Assembly (NCBI RefSeq): GCF_034531395.1
Contig: NZ_JARVCO010000010.1
Span: 1,218,843-1,282,842 of the forward strand
Origin: Pontiella agarivorans
GTDB taxonomy: Bacteria > Verrucomicrobiota > Kiritimatiellia > Kiritimatiellales > Pontiellaceae
Reading direction: 5' to 3'
DNA: 64,000 nt
This document shows, in pieces, positions 1-8,434 of this stretch. The translations under genes were made by a program, and so were the position numbers. The notes beneath the pieces are model-generated. The model was not told where the DNA came from. It searched no databases and worked only from the letters and a program-made list of their open reading frames with translations. Each line of letters begins with the position of its first letter. The first letter of the stretch is position 1.

Positions 1-150
1 GGGTACGGCGATATTACGCCGCAGACACCTCTTGCTCAGTCCTATGCGATGATGGAGGCGGTTATCGGTCAGGTTTTTCTGGCGGTGATTGTTGCTCGGT
101 TGATTGCTCTGCATATTTCCCACGAACGGGAAAATGATCAAAAAGAGTAG
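1..150 (+). CDS. C-terminal part of a two-TM potassium/ion channel protein (truncated by window edge)
   Basis: The frame is open from base 1 to a TAG at 148-150, giving the last 49 residues. It begins exactly at GYGD, the K+ selectivity-filter signature (normally TxGYGD). A short polar turret (ITPQTPLAQS) and one hydrophobic inner helix (about residues 19-40, with EAVIGQVFLAVIVARLIAL) follow, then a short charged tail. This is the pore-loop plus second helix layout of the Ion_trans_2 (KcsA-like) family, acting in the inner membrane. The N-terminal half lies outside the window, so it cannot be told whether other domains are present. Confidence 0.8.
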   Translation, partial: GYGDITPQTPLAQSYAMMEAVIGQVFLAVIVARLIALHISHERENDQKE

Positions 151-165
151 CCGAACCCATCGGGT

Positions 166-1206
166 TTATTCTAGCGGTGCTTTTTTCGGAAGCGAAGACA
201 CATCTACTTCTTCAATCCACTGTTTCAGGGCATTCCATCCCTTAAAACCTGCGATATCATTGAAGAAACGATAGCCATCGCCATAGTCTGGATCTTTGCT
301 GGTTTCAATAGTATCCAGTGCATCCAGATAGTTTTTTTTCCGGCAGTACTCTGCTGCGGCGAATTGTGAGATGCCTTCGTGGACCCAAAGCGGAGCATCC
401 TCGAGTTTCGGAAAATGTTCGTGCACCATATCGTGCATCAGTTCGTGGACTGCGGCCACCCGGAAGATCTCTTCATGCAGATGGTTTACAATATAAACAG
501 ATTCGGTTGACTGCTTTTCGTTTTTGCGCCAGCTGCCGAAAATTCCGCGTTTAACCAGCATGGTCTGGCGGCTGTAGAGTCCGCGGATGGTCACCGGTTC
601 ATCGGTTTTCCGAATGGTGCCGGAAAGCTCTTCCATCTCGGTGCGGTTTACCAGCTTCAGCTGCGGTATGGTCCGGAGCTGAAGCCCGGTCCAGGTTTCG
701 AGCTCCCGGCGGGCGCGGTCATATTGTTCCAGCGCGGCGTCGTCTGTGTAAACCGACCAGCGGCGGCAGGTGCTGCACACGATGCGTCCGTCGCTGAGCT
801 CAGTCGGATCTTTTGCCGGCAGGCCGCAGGAAAAGCAGGTCGGGCTGTTGCTCATGCATTCATCGCAATAGTTGTGTCGGGTAATGCTGTAGCCTGATTC
901 AATATGTGCTCCGCAGATTTCGCAGCGGGGCAGGGTGCTGTTGAAACACTTCTTTGAGCAATATATTTTCCCCTCGGACTCGATGTATTGGCCGTTGATG
1001 GGGCGGCCGCATTTGGCACATTTCGGCCGGAGTTTATCTACGCATTGTTGGGAACAGCAGGCGTGCCCTTCATAGTTCCAGTAGCGTCCAGGCAGGGTTT
1101 CGCCGCAGACCTCGCACACGGTCGGGTTTTCGTCCGCCAGCAGTTTTGTGCCGGGAAGCACGAACAGGATCTGCAATGCGCTTAACATGGATCGACGGGA
1201 AAACAT
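166..1206 (-). CDS. DA1-like exported protein: LIM-type zinc modules plus HExxH metallopeptidase domain
   Basis: This 346-residue protein starts with a basic and then hydrophobic stretch (residues 1-24) that looks like a signal peptide. Next come consecutive cysteine modules (CEVC/CSQQC, CAKC/CSKKC, CEIC/CDEC, CFSC/CSTC, about residues 31-148), reminiscent of LIM zinc fingers. The C-terminal part carries HELMH (254-258) and a second glutamate in WVHEG (E277), the HExxH...E pattern of gluzincin metallopeptidases. LIM modules followed by this peptidase are the architecture of plant DA1 and its bacterial relatives. Proteolytic activity and the target are inference. It is transcribed towards the channel gene and divergently from the ACT-domain gene. 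No strong ribosome-binding site precedes the start, so a downstream Met (residue 7) is possible. Confidence 0.72.
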   Translation of the reverse strand: MFSRRSMLSALQILFVLPGTKLLADENPTVCEVCGETLPGRYWNYEGHACCSQQCVDKLRPKCAKCGRPINGQYIESEGKIYCSKKCFNSTLPRCEICGAHIESGYSITRHNYCDECMSNSPTCFSCGLPAKDPTELSDGRIVCSTCRRWSVYTDDAALEQYDRARRELETWTGLQLRTIPQLKLVNRTEMEELSGTIRKTDEPVTIRGLYSRQTMLVKRGIFGSWRKNEKQSTESVYIVNHLHEEIFRVAAVHELMHDMVHEHFPKLEDAPLWVHEGISQFAAAEYCRKKNYLDALDTIETSKDPDYGDGYRFFNDIAGFKGWNALKQWIEEVDVSSLPKKAPLE

Positions 1207-1282
1207 AACGCAATGCTATGCCATCACCGTCGAAACGCAATACCGAAAAATTCCTTTCCCGTGAATAGAGCATTCTTTTTTG

Positions 1283-1297
1283 TTCCAATGGATGGAA
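1283..1297. repeat. TTCCAA-type palindrome (one mismatch)
   Basis: TTCCAATGGATGGAA, 40 bp before the ACT-domain gene. Confidence 0.6.
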
Positions 1298-1337
1298 AAA
1301 GAGCGATAGTGTCTGTTCAACCATTGGAAAGGTAAAA

Positions 1338-1877
1338 ATGGCGAACAGAAACAATTTGGTAATTTCGGTAATGGATCGCGACCGTCCGGGCATAGTGGCC
1401 GAGGTGACGGAAGGCATCAGCTCTCTCGGCGGCAATCTGGCCGATCTGCGTGAATCAGTGCTCCGCGGGTACTTTACGATGATTCTTGTGGCCGATTTTC
1501 CGGCCGAAGTGACCGTTGAACAGGTGCAGGAAGCGCTGGCAACAGGAAAAACCTCCCACGTTTCCGTGGAATCGGTTACGGGAACACTCGATGAAACCGA
1601 GCGTTCAGAGCAGGTGTACATTCTCTCGGCCGTGGCTAAAGACCGCGTTGGACTCGTGGCACAGGTTTCGCGTTTCTGTTACGACCGCAGCGTCAATATC
1701 CTCGACCTCGCATCGCATGTTGATGGCGATCAGTACACCATGATGCTTCAGCTGGAATTTTCCGACACCCGGTCGGTGAAAAAATTCAGATCCGAACTTT
1801 CCCGGTTCGGTGAAAAAAGCGGGCTTAATCTGGTGTTGCAGCACAACGATATTTTCCGCGCAACCAACGAAATATAG
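1338..1877 (+). CDS. Two-ACT-domain protein (GcvR-like / UPF0237-type)
   Basis: The 179-residue protein consists of two ACT domains in tandem. The first is at residues 5-80 (LVISVMDRDRPGIVAEVTEG) and the second at about 92-170 (VYILSAVAKDRVGLVAQVSR); both have the DRxGxVA turn typical of small-molecule-binding ACT domains. It is cytoplasmic and probably senses an amino acid or similar ligand. It lies 32 bp upstream of the PFL-family gene. ACT-domain proteins next to UPF0210/PFL proteins are a conserved pair in many bacteria, so the two are probably one operon. An AAAGGT motif precedes the ATG, and a TTCCAA-type palindrome sits 40 bp upstream of the start. Confidence 0.8.
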   Translation: MANRNNLVISVMDRDRPGIVAEVTEGISSLGGNLADLRESVLRGYFTMILVADFPAEVTVEQVQEALATGKTSHVSVESVTGTLDETERSEQVYILSAVAKDRVGLVAQVSRFCYDRSVNILDLASHVDGDQYTMMLQLEFSDTRSVKKFRSELSRFGEKSGLNLVLQHNDIFRATNEI

Positions 1878-1909
1878 TAAAAGTTAAAATTTTAAATTGG
1901 AAACCTGAC

Positions 1910-3289
1910 ATGATCCGCTCCGACCAGATTCTTAAAACCGTTGATATGATCCAGAAAGAAAATCTGGATGTGCGCGCTGTGACCATGGGCATCAGTCTGC
2001 TGGACTGCCGTACCGGCGATGCCGAAACCACGGCACAGAAAATACAGGAAAAGATCCGGCTGCTGGCCGGAAATTTTGTGGAAACCTGCGACCATATCGG
2101 CGGCATGTACGGTGTGCCGGTGGTGAATAAGCGGATTTCGGTCACACCGGTTGCTCATGTGGGGGCCGGCTTTTCGCTGGACGGTTTTGTTCGTTTGGCT
2201 AAAGCGCTCGATGATGCCGCAGCGGAAGTGGGCATTGATATCATCGGTGGCTATTCCGCCAACGTTGAAAAAGGCATCAGCCAGGGCGATATGAACCTGA
2301 TCCGTGCAGTGCCCGAAGCGTTGGCCTCCACCAGCCGCGTCTGTTCATCCATCAATGCCGGTTCTACACGACATGGTCTGAATATGGATGCCGTAGCGCT
2401 GCTGGGCGAAACCGTCAAAGCCGCCGCCGAAGCCAGTAAGGAATCCGGTGGTTTCGGTGCTGCAAAATTTGTGGTTTTTTCCAATCAGCCAGGTGATAAT
2501 CCGTTTATGGCGGGGGCGATCCACGGACTCGGCGAGGCCGAAGCGGTGATTAATGTCGGGGTCAGTGGACCGGGTGTGATTGCCCGGGCGCTGGAACGAA
2601 AAATCGAAGCCGAAGGGGCCGAAAACCTTGGGTTGGATGATTTGGCGGAAGAGATCAAACAGGCGACGTTCCGTGTGACCCGCTGTGGCGAGCTGATCGG
2701 CCGACAGGTCGCCGAAACGCTGGGGCTTCCGTTTGGTGTGGTCGATCTGTCTCTCGCGCCGACACCTTCCGTGGGGGATTCGGTCGGCGAAATTCTGAAT
2801 ATTCTCGGGGTGGACGATATCGGGGCACCCGGATCGACCGCGATCGTGGCGATGCTGAACGATGCCGTGAAAAAGGGCGGTTCGTTCGCCTCTCAAAGTG
2901 TCGGCGGCTTGAGCGGGGCATTTATTCCGGTGATGGAGGATTCGGTGCTGGCCGATGCCGCCGAACGGGAGTGCCTGATTCTTGAAAAACTTGAGGCCAT
3001 GACCTGTGTCTGTTCGGTGGGGCTCGATATGGTGCCGATCCCCGGAGACACCAGTCCCGAAACCATTGCGGCCATTATTGCCGATGAACTGATGATCGGG
3101 GTGATTAATTCAAAAACGACCGCAGCTCGGTTGATTCCGGTGCCTGGAAAAGCGGCGGGCGAATATGTTTCGTTCGGCGGTCTGTTCGGTGCCAGTGTTG
3201 TCCTGCCGGTTCGCAATACCGGGCGCTCTTCACGCTTTGTGAAGTTTGGCGGCCGCATTCCGGCTCCGATTCACAGCTTGAAAAACTGA
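1910..3289 (+). CDS. PFL (UPF0210) family protein
   Basis: This 459-residue cytoplasmic protein has full family length. It opens with MIRSDQILKTVDMIQKENLDVRAVTMGISL-type sequence and is glycine-rich through the middle (SINAGSTRHGLNMDA, GAIHGLGEAEAVINVGVSGPG) and the end (TTAARLIPVPGKAAGEYVSF). This is the UPF0210/DUF711-like 'PFL' family, structurally related to glycyl-radical enzymes, although I see no convincing glycyl-radical motif. The biochemical role is unknown. It lies directly downstream of the ACT-domain gene, which is the usual genomic partner and suggests a shared role. Confidence 0.8.
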   Translation: MIRSDQILKTVDMIQKENLDVRAVTMGISLLDCRTGDAETTAQKIQEKIRLLAGNFVETCDHIGGMYGVPVVNKRISVTPVAHVGAGFSLDGFVRLAKALDDAAAEVGIDIIGGYSANVEKGISQGDMNLIRAVPEALASTSRVCSSINAGSTRHGLNMDAVALLGETVKAAAEASKESGGFGAAKFVVFSNQPGDNPFMAGAIHGLGEAEAVINVGVSGPGVIARALERKIEAEGAENLGLDDLAEEIKQATFRVTRCGELIGRQVAETLGLPFGVVDLSLAPTPSVGDSVGEILNILGVDDIGAPGSTAIVAMLNDAVKKGGSFASQSVGGLSGAFIPVMEDSVLADAAERECLILEKLEAMTCVCSVGLDMVPIPGDTSPETIAAIIADELMIGVINSKTTAARLIPVPGKAAGEYVSFGGLFGASVVLPVRNTGRSSRFVKFGGRIPAPIHSLKN

Positions 3290-3367
3290 GAACCGTAACC
3301 GCATTTCGGGAAGCCGCCTATTGAACGAAATACAGTAATGTCCCTCTAAACGGAACAGGAGGCCATC

Positions 3368-3919
3368 ATGACATTAAGGTTGTTCGTATTGTGTGCACTG
3401 GGGCTGGCTGTTGCGGCCGGCGCGGCGGAAAAGGAGTCGGAAATGGAAAAGGCAATTTTTGCGGCGGGATGTTTCTGGGGGGTTGAAGCCCTGTTTGAGG
3501 ATCTCGACGGTGTGGAGTCGGCAACGTCCGGTTATACCGGCGGACATACAGAAAATCCCACGTACAAAGAGATCTGTTATAAAGATACCGGCCATGCCGA
3601 AGCGGTGGAGGTGATCTATGATCCCGGGAAAGTGTCGTATGAAGAGCTTTGTATTCATTTCTGGCGCCTGCACGATCCGACCACAATGAATCGTCAGGGG
3701 CCCGATCGCGGGTCGCAGTACCGCTCCGCCATTTTTTATCTGAATGATGCGCAGAAGGCAGCGGCCGAAAAGGTACTTCCGGAGGCGCAGAAGCGATGGA
3801 AAAAACCGATTGTCACGGAAATCACGAAGGCCTCTGCATTCTATCGGGCGGAAGAGTATCATCAGGATTATTTCAAAAAACACGGGCCGCACGGCTGCCA
3901 CTATTTGCGTGATTGGTAG
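3368..3919 (+). CDS. msrA: Peptide-methionine (S)-S-oxide reductase, with signal peptide
   Basis: Repairs oxidised methionine by reducing methionine-S-sulfoxide. The catalytic motif GCFWG is at residues 36-40, followed by the SGYTGG and HFWRLHDPTT-type motifs of MsrA. The first 22 residues (MTLRLFVLCALGLAVAAGAA) form a signal peptide, so the enzyme is likely periplasmic; cytoplasmic MsrA starts near the internal Met at residue 27. The start is supported by AGGAGG 8 bp upstream. No MsrB domain is fused. The gene stands alone between the PFL gene and a hemolysin III-family gene. Confidence 0.92.
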   Translation: MTLRLFVLCALGLAVAAGAAEKESEMEKAIFAAGCFWGVEALFEDLDGVESATSGYTGGHTENPTYKEICYKDTGHAEAVEVIYDPGKVSYEELCIHFWRLHDPTTMNRQGPDRGSQYRSAIFYLNDAQKAAAEKVLPEAQKRWKKPIVTEITKASAFYRAEEYHQDYFKKHGPHGCHYLRDW

Positions 3920-4008
3920 GGAGGAGGCCGCCGGGTTCTGCGCGGCAGACTGCCGGTGAAATGATTCCGCCATGGGAAGAACATAAAACCTGAATTACAA
4001 AATATATC

Positions 4009-4650
4009 ATGGAGAAAAAAGATGATTACAGTGCCGGTGAAGAGCTGGCGAATGCGATAACGCACGGGATCGGTTTTGTCATTGGTATTGCGGTGCTCGT
4101 GTTGCTGGTGGTTTTTTCCAGTCTTCGGAAAGGGCCGTGGGAAATCGTCAGCTGCGCCATCTACGGAACGACGTTTATTCTGCTGTTTCTCGGCTCCACG
4201 CTTTATCACTCCGCCCGGAAACCGGGCGTGCGGCGGGTGATGAAGATTATCGACCACTCGGCGATCTATCTGTTGATTGCCGGAACCTATACCCCTTTCA
4301 CGCTGGCCCCGCTGCGGGGTGCGCTGGGCTGGAGTATTTTCGGAGTGATCTGGAGCTGTGCGCTGATCGGGATACTGTTTAAAGCCTTTTTCACCGGTCG
4401 CTTTAAGTGGGTTTCTCTGGGGAGTTATCTGCTGATGGGCTGGCTTTGCGTGATTGCGGTGAAGCCGCTGTTTGAACAGCTCTCCACAACGGGGTTCGTG
4501 TTTTTTGTGGTCGGCGGCCTGTGTTATACCGTAGGTGCTGTGTTCTATGCCTGGAAATCGCTGAAATGGTCCCATGCCGTCTGGCACCTGTTTGTTCTGG
4601 CCGGCAGTCTCTGCCACTTTTTCAGCATTCTCTTCGGTATTGCCTTGTAA
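4009..4650 (+). CDS. Hemolysin III / PAQR family membrane protein (TrhA-like)
   Basis: The 213-residue protein has seven predicted hydrophobic segments. Family landmarks are EELANAITHGIGF near the N-terminus, GSTLYHS after TM2, DHSAIYLLIAGTYTPF in TM3 and HAVWHLFVLAGSLCHFF near the end. The conserved His and Asp residues probably bind a metal, as in PAQR-type receptors/hydrolases. Bacterial members are linked to membrane-lipid or fluidity homeostasis. 'Hemolysin' is historical and haemolytic activity is not implied. It lies in the inner membrane. Confidence 0.87.
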   Translation: MEKKDDYSAGEELANAITHGIGFVIGIAVLVLLVVFSSLRKGPWEIVSCAIYGTTFILLFLGSTLYHSARKPGVRRVMKIIDHSAIYLLIAGTYTPFTLAPLRGALGWSIFGVIWSCALIGILFKAFFTGRFKWVSLGSYLLMGWLCVIAVKPLFEQLSTTGFVFFVVGGLCYTVGAVFYAWKSLKWSHAVWHLFVLAGSLCHFFSILFGIAL

Positions 4651-4706
4651 AATCGCTCCTTTCCGCCCTGGCTGCATCATTTTTTTCGTCTGAAACTATC
4701 TTTTCT

Positions 4707-4728
4707 AACACCCACGATCGTGGGGGTT
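4707..4728. promoter_or_regulatory. Perfect palindrome CCCACGATCGTGGG upstream of purH
   Basis: A perfect 14-bp inverted repeat (4711-4724), extended by AA/TT on both sides, lies in the 188-bp gap between the hemolysin III gene and purH. No T-run follows it, so it is a poor intrinsic terminator. An operator or 5' leader element for purH is possible. Confidence 0.4.
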
Positions 4729-4751
4729 AGATGATATACTTGAGCGAAAAG

Positions 4752-4766
4752 ATCCAAGGATTGGAA
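4752..4766. repeat. TTCCAA-type palindrome (one mismatch)
   Basis: ATCCAAGGATTGGAA, 72 bp before purH. Confidence 0.6.
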
Positions 4767-4838
4767 AAAATGAGTGCAATCGGTTGGGTCTGTCGGTAAA
4801 AAACATGGTTTTGAGCCAACCCCAAGGGAGTAATTTGC

Positions 4839-6455
4839 ATGAACGTAAAGATTGAGCGCGCACTTTTAAGTGTATCCGACAAAGCGGGAATTCTGGACTT
4901 TGCCCGTCATCTGCATGAAATGGACGTGGAACTGCTGTCCACCGGCGGCACGGCGAAGGCCATTCGCGAGGCCGGTATTCCGGTGAAGGATGTTTCCGAA
5001 TTTACCGGTTTTCCGGAAATGCTCGACGGCCGTGTGAAAACGCTCACTCCGCAGGTACATGCGGGGATTCTCTACATGCGCGATAATGAAGAGCATGTGA
5101 AAACGATGGAGGATCACGGGCTCGGCCAGATCGACCTCGTGTGTGTGAATCTTTATCCGTTCGAGGAAACCATCGCCAAAGAGGGCGTCACGTTGCCGGA
5201 AGCGATCGAACAGATCGATATCGGCGGTCCGACCATGATCCGCTCCGCGGCGAAGAACATGAAATTTGTGACGGTGGTCACGGATCCGGCGGATTATGCG
5301 CAGGTGATTGAGGAAATGAAGGCGAACGACGGCACCACCACCGAAGCCTTCCGTTTTGTGCTGGGTCAGAAAGTATATGCGCGAGTTGCGGAATACAACG
5401 CGGCGATCGCCACCTATCTGGCGGAGCAGGTGGCTGATCAGCAGCTGGCGAAGCCGTTTGTAAAAGCCTATTCCGACGGCAAAGAACTGCGTTACGGCGA
5501 AAACTCCCATCAGAAAGCCTGGCTCTACAAAGATGCCGACTCCCGTGAAGCCACGATTGCTCTGACTAAAGTGCTGCACGGAAAAGAAATGAGCTATAAT
5601 AACTATGTGGATGGCGACGGCGCGCTTGAAGCGGTTAAAGATCTTGCCGGACGTCCCGGTGTTTCTGTCATCAAACACACCAATCCGTGCGGCTATGCCA
5701 CCGGCGAAACGCTGGCCGAAGCTTTTGAAGCGGCGTGGGCCGGTGATCCGATCTCGGCTTTCGGTTCTGTGATTGCGGTCACTGAAAAGGTCGATATGGC
5801 GACGGCGTCCTGTCTTGATGGCCGTTTCATCGAAGCGATTATTGCTCCGGGTTACGACGAAGATGCACTGGATCATCTGATGAAGAAAAAGAATCTGCGG
5901 ATTCTGAAACTGAATGAGCCGATGGGTAAAGCGCTGCCGCAGCGGATGGTCAAGCAGATCAACGGCGGCCTGCTGGTGCAGGATGTGGATACGGAAATTC
6001 TGGAAAGCTGGAGTGTTCCGACCGAGGTGCCATTTGCGGAAAACAAAAAAGAGCTCGCGCTCTTCGGTATTGCCGCAGCCAAGCACACCAAGTCCAACGC
6101 GATTGTGCTGGTGCAGGAATATAAGCCGGGTCAATTCCGCGTGCTCGGTATGGGGGCCGGTCAGCCGAACCGTGTGGATGCGCTGAAGAAGCTGTCGGTT
6201 TCCAAAGCCGTGGAAAACCTGAAGACGGAAAATCCGGATATCACCGAAGAGGAAATTCAGAAGATCATCGGCGAATGTGTCTTTGTTTCCGAAGCCTTCT
6301 TCCCGTTTGCCGACAGCATCGATGCCGCCAGCGAAATGGGCGCGAAGTTTATCGTCCAGCCCGGCGGTTCGATTCGCGACGACGAAGTGATTGAGGCCTG
6401 CAACAAATACGGCATTGCCATGGCGATGACCAATATGCGGCATTTCAAACACTAG
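4839..6455 (+). CDS. purH: Bifunctional AICAR transformylase / IMP cyclohydrolase
   Basis: Catalyses the last two steps of de novo IMP synthesis. The 538-residue length matches the family. The N-terminal MGS-like cyclohydrolase domain (about 1-200) has [24 protein letters not shown] and [21 protein letters not shown]. The C-terminal AICARFT domain has [11 protein letters not shown], the KHTNPCG catalytic region (Lys-His, about residues 278-284), [12 protein letters not shown] and the closing [11 protein letters not shown]. The start is preceded by AAGGGAG. It stands alone and is followed by strong terminator hairpins. purSL lies 7.5 kb downstream, so purine genes are dispersed. Confidence 0.96.
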   Translation: MNVKIERALLSVSDKAGILDFARHLHEMDVELLSTGGTAKAIREAGIPVKDVSEFTGFPEMLDGRVKTLTPQVHAGILYMRDNEEHVKTMEDHGLGQIDLVCVNLYPFEETIAKEGVTLPEAIEQIDIGGPTMIRSAAKNMKFVTVVTDPADYAQVIEEMKANDGTTTEAFRFVLGQKVYARVAEYNAAIATYLAEQVADQQLAKPFVKAYSDGKELRYGENSHQKAWLYKDADSREATIALTKVLHGKEMSYNNYVDGDGALEAVKDLAGRPGVSVIKHTNPCGYATGETLAEAFEAAWAGDPISAFGSVIAVTEKVDMATASCLDGRFIEAIIAPGYDEDALDHLMKKKNLRILKLNEPMGKALPQRMVKQINGGLLVQDVDTEILESWSVPTEVPFAENKKELALFGIAAAKHTKSNAIVLVQEYKPGQFRVLGMGAGQPNRVDALKKLSVSKAVENLKTENPDITEEEIQKIIGECVFVSEAFFPFADSIDAASEMGAKFIVQPGGSIRDDEVIEACNKYGIAMAMTNMRHFKH

Positions 6456-6460
6456 TATGT

Positions 6461-6482
6461 AAACGCGGCTTCCGCCGCGTTT
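6461..6482 (+). terminator. Intrinsic terminator after purH
   Basis: Stem AAACGCGGC / GCCGCGTTT with a TTCC loop, starting 6 bp after the purH stop codon. Confidence 0.75.
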
Positions 6483-6487
6483 TGCAC

Positions 6488-6553
6488 AAAAAGTCCGCCG
6501 GATAACGGGAACGGAGCTCGAAGCTTCATCGGTGTCTGTGCGGACTTTTTTTT
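6488..6553 (+). terminator. Long-stem terminator or terminator of a small RNA
   Basis: AAAAAGTCCGC and GCGGACTTTTT form an 11-bp outer stem, followed by more T residues. The 40-base interior has smaller complementary stretches (CCG...CGG and GAGCTCGAAGCTTC). It is either a second terminator for purH or the end of a short structured transcript. Confidence 0.5.
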
Positions 6554-6578
6554 AATTTAATGGGTTGATAATAATTCT

Positions 6579-6606
6579 GAAGCGCGTATAACCGCGCTTC
6601 GTTTTT
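6579..6606 (+). terminator. Third hairpin-T terminator upstream of the helicase gene
   Basis: Arms GAAGCGCG and CGCGCTTC with a 6-base loop, followed by GTTTTT. It is the third such hairpin within 150 bp. The remaining 6607-6715 is the helicase leader; its sequence suggests nothing further beyond a small CATG...CATG hairpin. Confidence 0.65.
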
Positions 6607-6715
6607 GCAGAACCACGGTAAAGTGTTCTGTTCATTCGGGGTCGAATTTCTGCGATGGGCGCGGAGAGCATGGCTTCGAGTCATGCGGTAAGTGTGCCGC
6701 CTATATAAGGAAATT

Positions 6716-8422
6716 ATGAACTTCTCCGATTTGGGGCTGAGCCCCGATACGCTTAAATCTATCCAGCTCCTGGGATTTGAAACACCGACTCCGATTCAGG
6801 AACAGGCGATTCCAATCCTGCTGGAAGGGTCAAAGGACTTTGTCGGCCTGGCGTCGACCGGTACCGGAAAAACCGCGGCTTTCGGTCTGCCGCTGCTGGA
6901 ACGCGTAGACCCGTCGAACGATATGCCGCAGGGCATCATTCTTTCGCCGACCCGCGAGCTCTGCCTGCAGATTGCCGATGACCTGAAAAAATTTGCCCGG
7001 CATCACCACGTAAAAATTACGGCGGTTTACGGCGGCTCCAACATTTCCACGCAGATTCGCGATCTGAAGCGTGGCACACAGATTATTGTAGCGACTCCCG
7101 GTCGCCTGCTCGACCTGATCGAACGCCGCGCGGCAAAACTCGATCAGGTATCCGTAGTCGTTTTGGACGAAGCGGACGAAATGCTCAATATGGGCTTTAA
7201 GGATGAGCTGGACGCCATCCTGGAAAAGGCACCGGAAGATCGTGTTACCTGGCTGTTTTCGGCCACGATGGCCAAAGGGGTGGCGCGTATTGCCGCTAAC
7301 TATCAGACCGATCCGGTTGAAGTCTCGGTGGGCGGCCGCAACGAAGCGGCGGCCAATATTGAGCATTTCTGTTTTATGGTGCATGAAAAGGACCGCTACC
7401 CGGCGCTGAAGCGGATTCTGGATTATCTGCCGGAAATTTACGGCGTGATTTTCTGCCGTACCCGGGCCGAAACCCAGACGGTGGCGGAAAAGCTGATGGC
7501 CGACGGCTATTCGGCGGAGGCACTGCACGGAGAACTTTCGCAGGCGCAGCGCGATGCGGTGATGCGTAAATTCCGCACCAAGACGGTACAGATGCTGGTG
7601 GCCACCGACGTGGCGGCGCGCGGTATCGATGTGAACGACATTACCCACGTGATTCATTATAAACTGTCCGACGAAACCGCTGCTTATACCCATCGTTCCG
7701 GTCGTACGGCGCGTGCCGGTAAATCCGGGGTTTCGATTGCGCTCATCAATATGCACGAGCGTCGACGGATCGGTGAACTTGAACGCCGGAACAATATCCG
7801 GATCAAACTGGAAAAAATTCCGGATGCAAAAGCGATCTGCGAAAACCAGCTGCTGGCCCTGATTCACCGGGTGGTGGATGTGAAGGTGAATGAGGAAGAG
7901 ATTGCCGATTATCTGGCACCGGCCTATGAAGCGCTCTGTCATCTCGACAAGAAAGAGATCATCAAGCGGTTTATCGGTATTGAGTTCAACCATTTCCTCG
8001 ATTACTACCGCAATGCCGAGGATTTGAATGCCAAGTCCAAACCGCGCCGCGAGCGCCAGCCGGGGCAGCAGCGTTCGGAAAATTCCAAACGCAACCGCCG
8101 CATGGAAGCCTATGATACCAAGCGGTTTTCCATCAACGTGGGCCGCGTGCACGGCGTGAATGCCGGAGCCATTGTCCGCCTGGTCTGCGAACACAGCGGA
8201 ATTAAATCGAATAAGATCGGTGCGATTGATCTGGGACGTGATACCTCCAATTTCGAAGTCGCCAAAGATGCGGCGAATGATATCCGCAAAGGGCTGCAGA
8301 ACCTTAAGCTCGACGGCCGCAGTGTCAGTGTCCGCGCAGCCTCCGGCGGAAAACCCGGCGGCAGCAGTGGACCGGGCGGTCGTTCCGGCGGACCGCGCAG
8401 GGGCGGACGTCAGCGCGACTAA
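6716..8422 (+). CDS. DEAD-box ATP-dependent RNA helicase (DeaD/CsdA-like)
   Basis: Unwinds RNA duplexes, typically in ribosome assembly and cold adaptation. Over 568 residues the motifs run in order: Q motif (FETPTPIQEQAIP), Walker A (STGTGKTAA), PTRELCLQ, TPGRLLDL, DEAD (VLDEADEMLNMGF), SAT (FSATM), ATDVAARGID and HRSGRTARAG. After about residue 440 a DbpA-type RNA-binding fold follows (FSINVGRVHGVNAGAIVRLV), then a basic Gly/Arg tail (GGSSGPGGRSGGPRRGGRQRD). The chosen ATG at 6716 has AAGGAAAT just upstream and the family-typical MNFSDLGLS opening; an upstream GTG lacks such a site. The C-terminal layout fits the DeaD subgroup. Confidence 0.93.
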   Translation: MNFSDLGLSPDTLKSIQLLGFETPTPIQEQAIPILLEGSKDFVGLASTGTGKTAAFGLPLLERVDPSNDMPQGIILSPTRELCLQIADDLKKFARHHHVKITAVYGGSNISTQIRDLKRGTQIIVATPGRLLDLIERRAAKLDQVSVVVLDEADEMLNMGFKDELDAILEKAPEDRVTWLFSATMAKGVARIAANYQTDPVEVSVGGRNEAAANIEHFCFMVHEKDRYPALKRILDYLPEIYGVIFCRTRAETQTVAEKLMADGYSAEALHGELSQAQRDAVMRKFRTKTVQMLVATDVAARGIDVNDITHVIHYKLSDETAAYTHRSGRTARAGKSGVSIALINMHERRRIGELERRNNIRIKLEKIPDAKAICENQLLALIHRVVDVKVNEEEIADYLAPAYEALCHLDKKEIIKRFIGIEFNHFLDYYRNAEDLNAKSKPRRERQPGQQRSENSKRNRRMEAYDTKRFSINVGRVHGVNAGAIVRLVCEHSGIKSNKIGAIDLGRDTSNFEVAKDAANDIRKGLQNLKLDGRSVSVRAASGGKPGGSSGPGGRSGGPRRGGRQRD

Positions 8423-8434
8423 GGTCCGTCGGTC

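Noticed and set aside
4866..6452. Long open reading frame (528 codons) antisense to purH
   Set aside because: It mirrors purH almost end to end, has a Arg/His/Phe-rich composition typical of reverse-strand shadows in GC-rich genes, and matches no family.
6830..8194. Long open frame (454 codons) antisense to the DEAD-box helicase gene
   Set aside because: Same pattern as above; the sense strand has every helicase motif in order.
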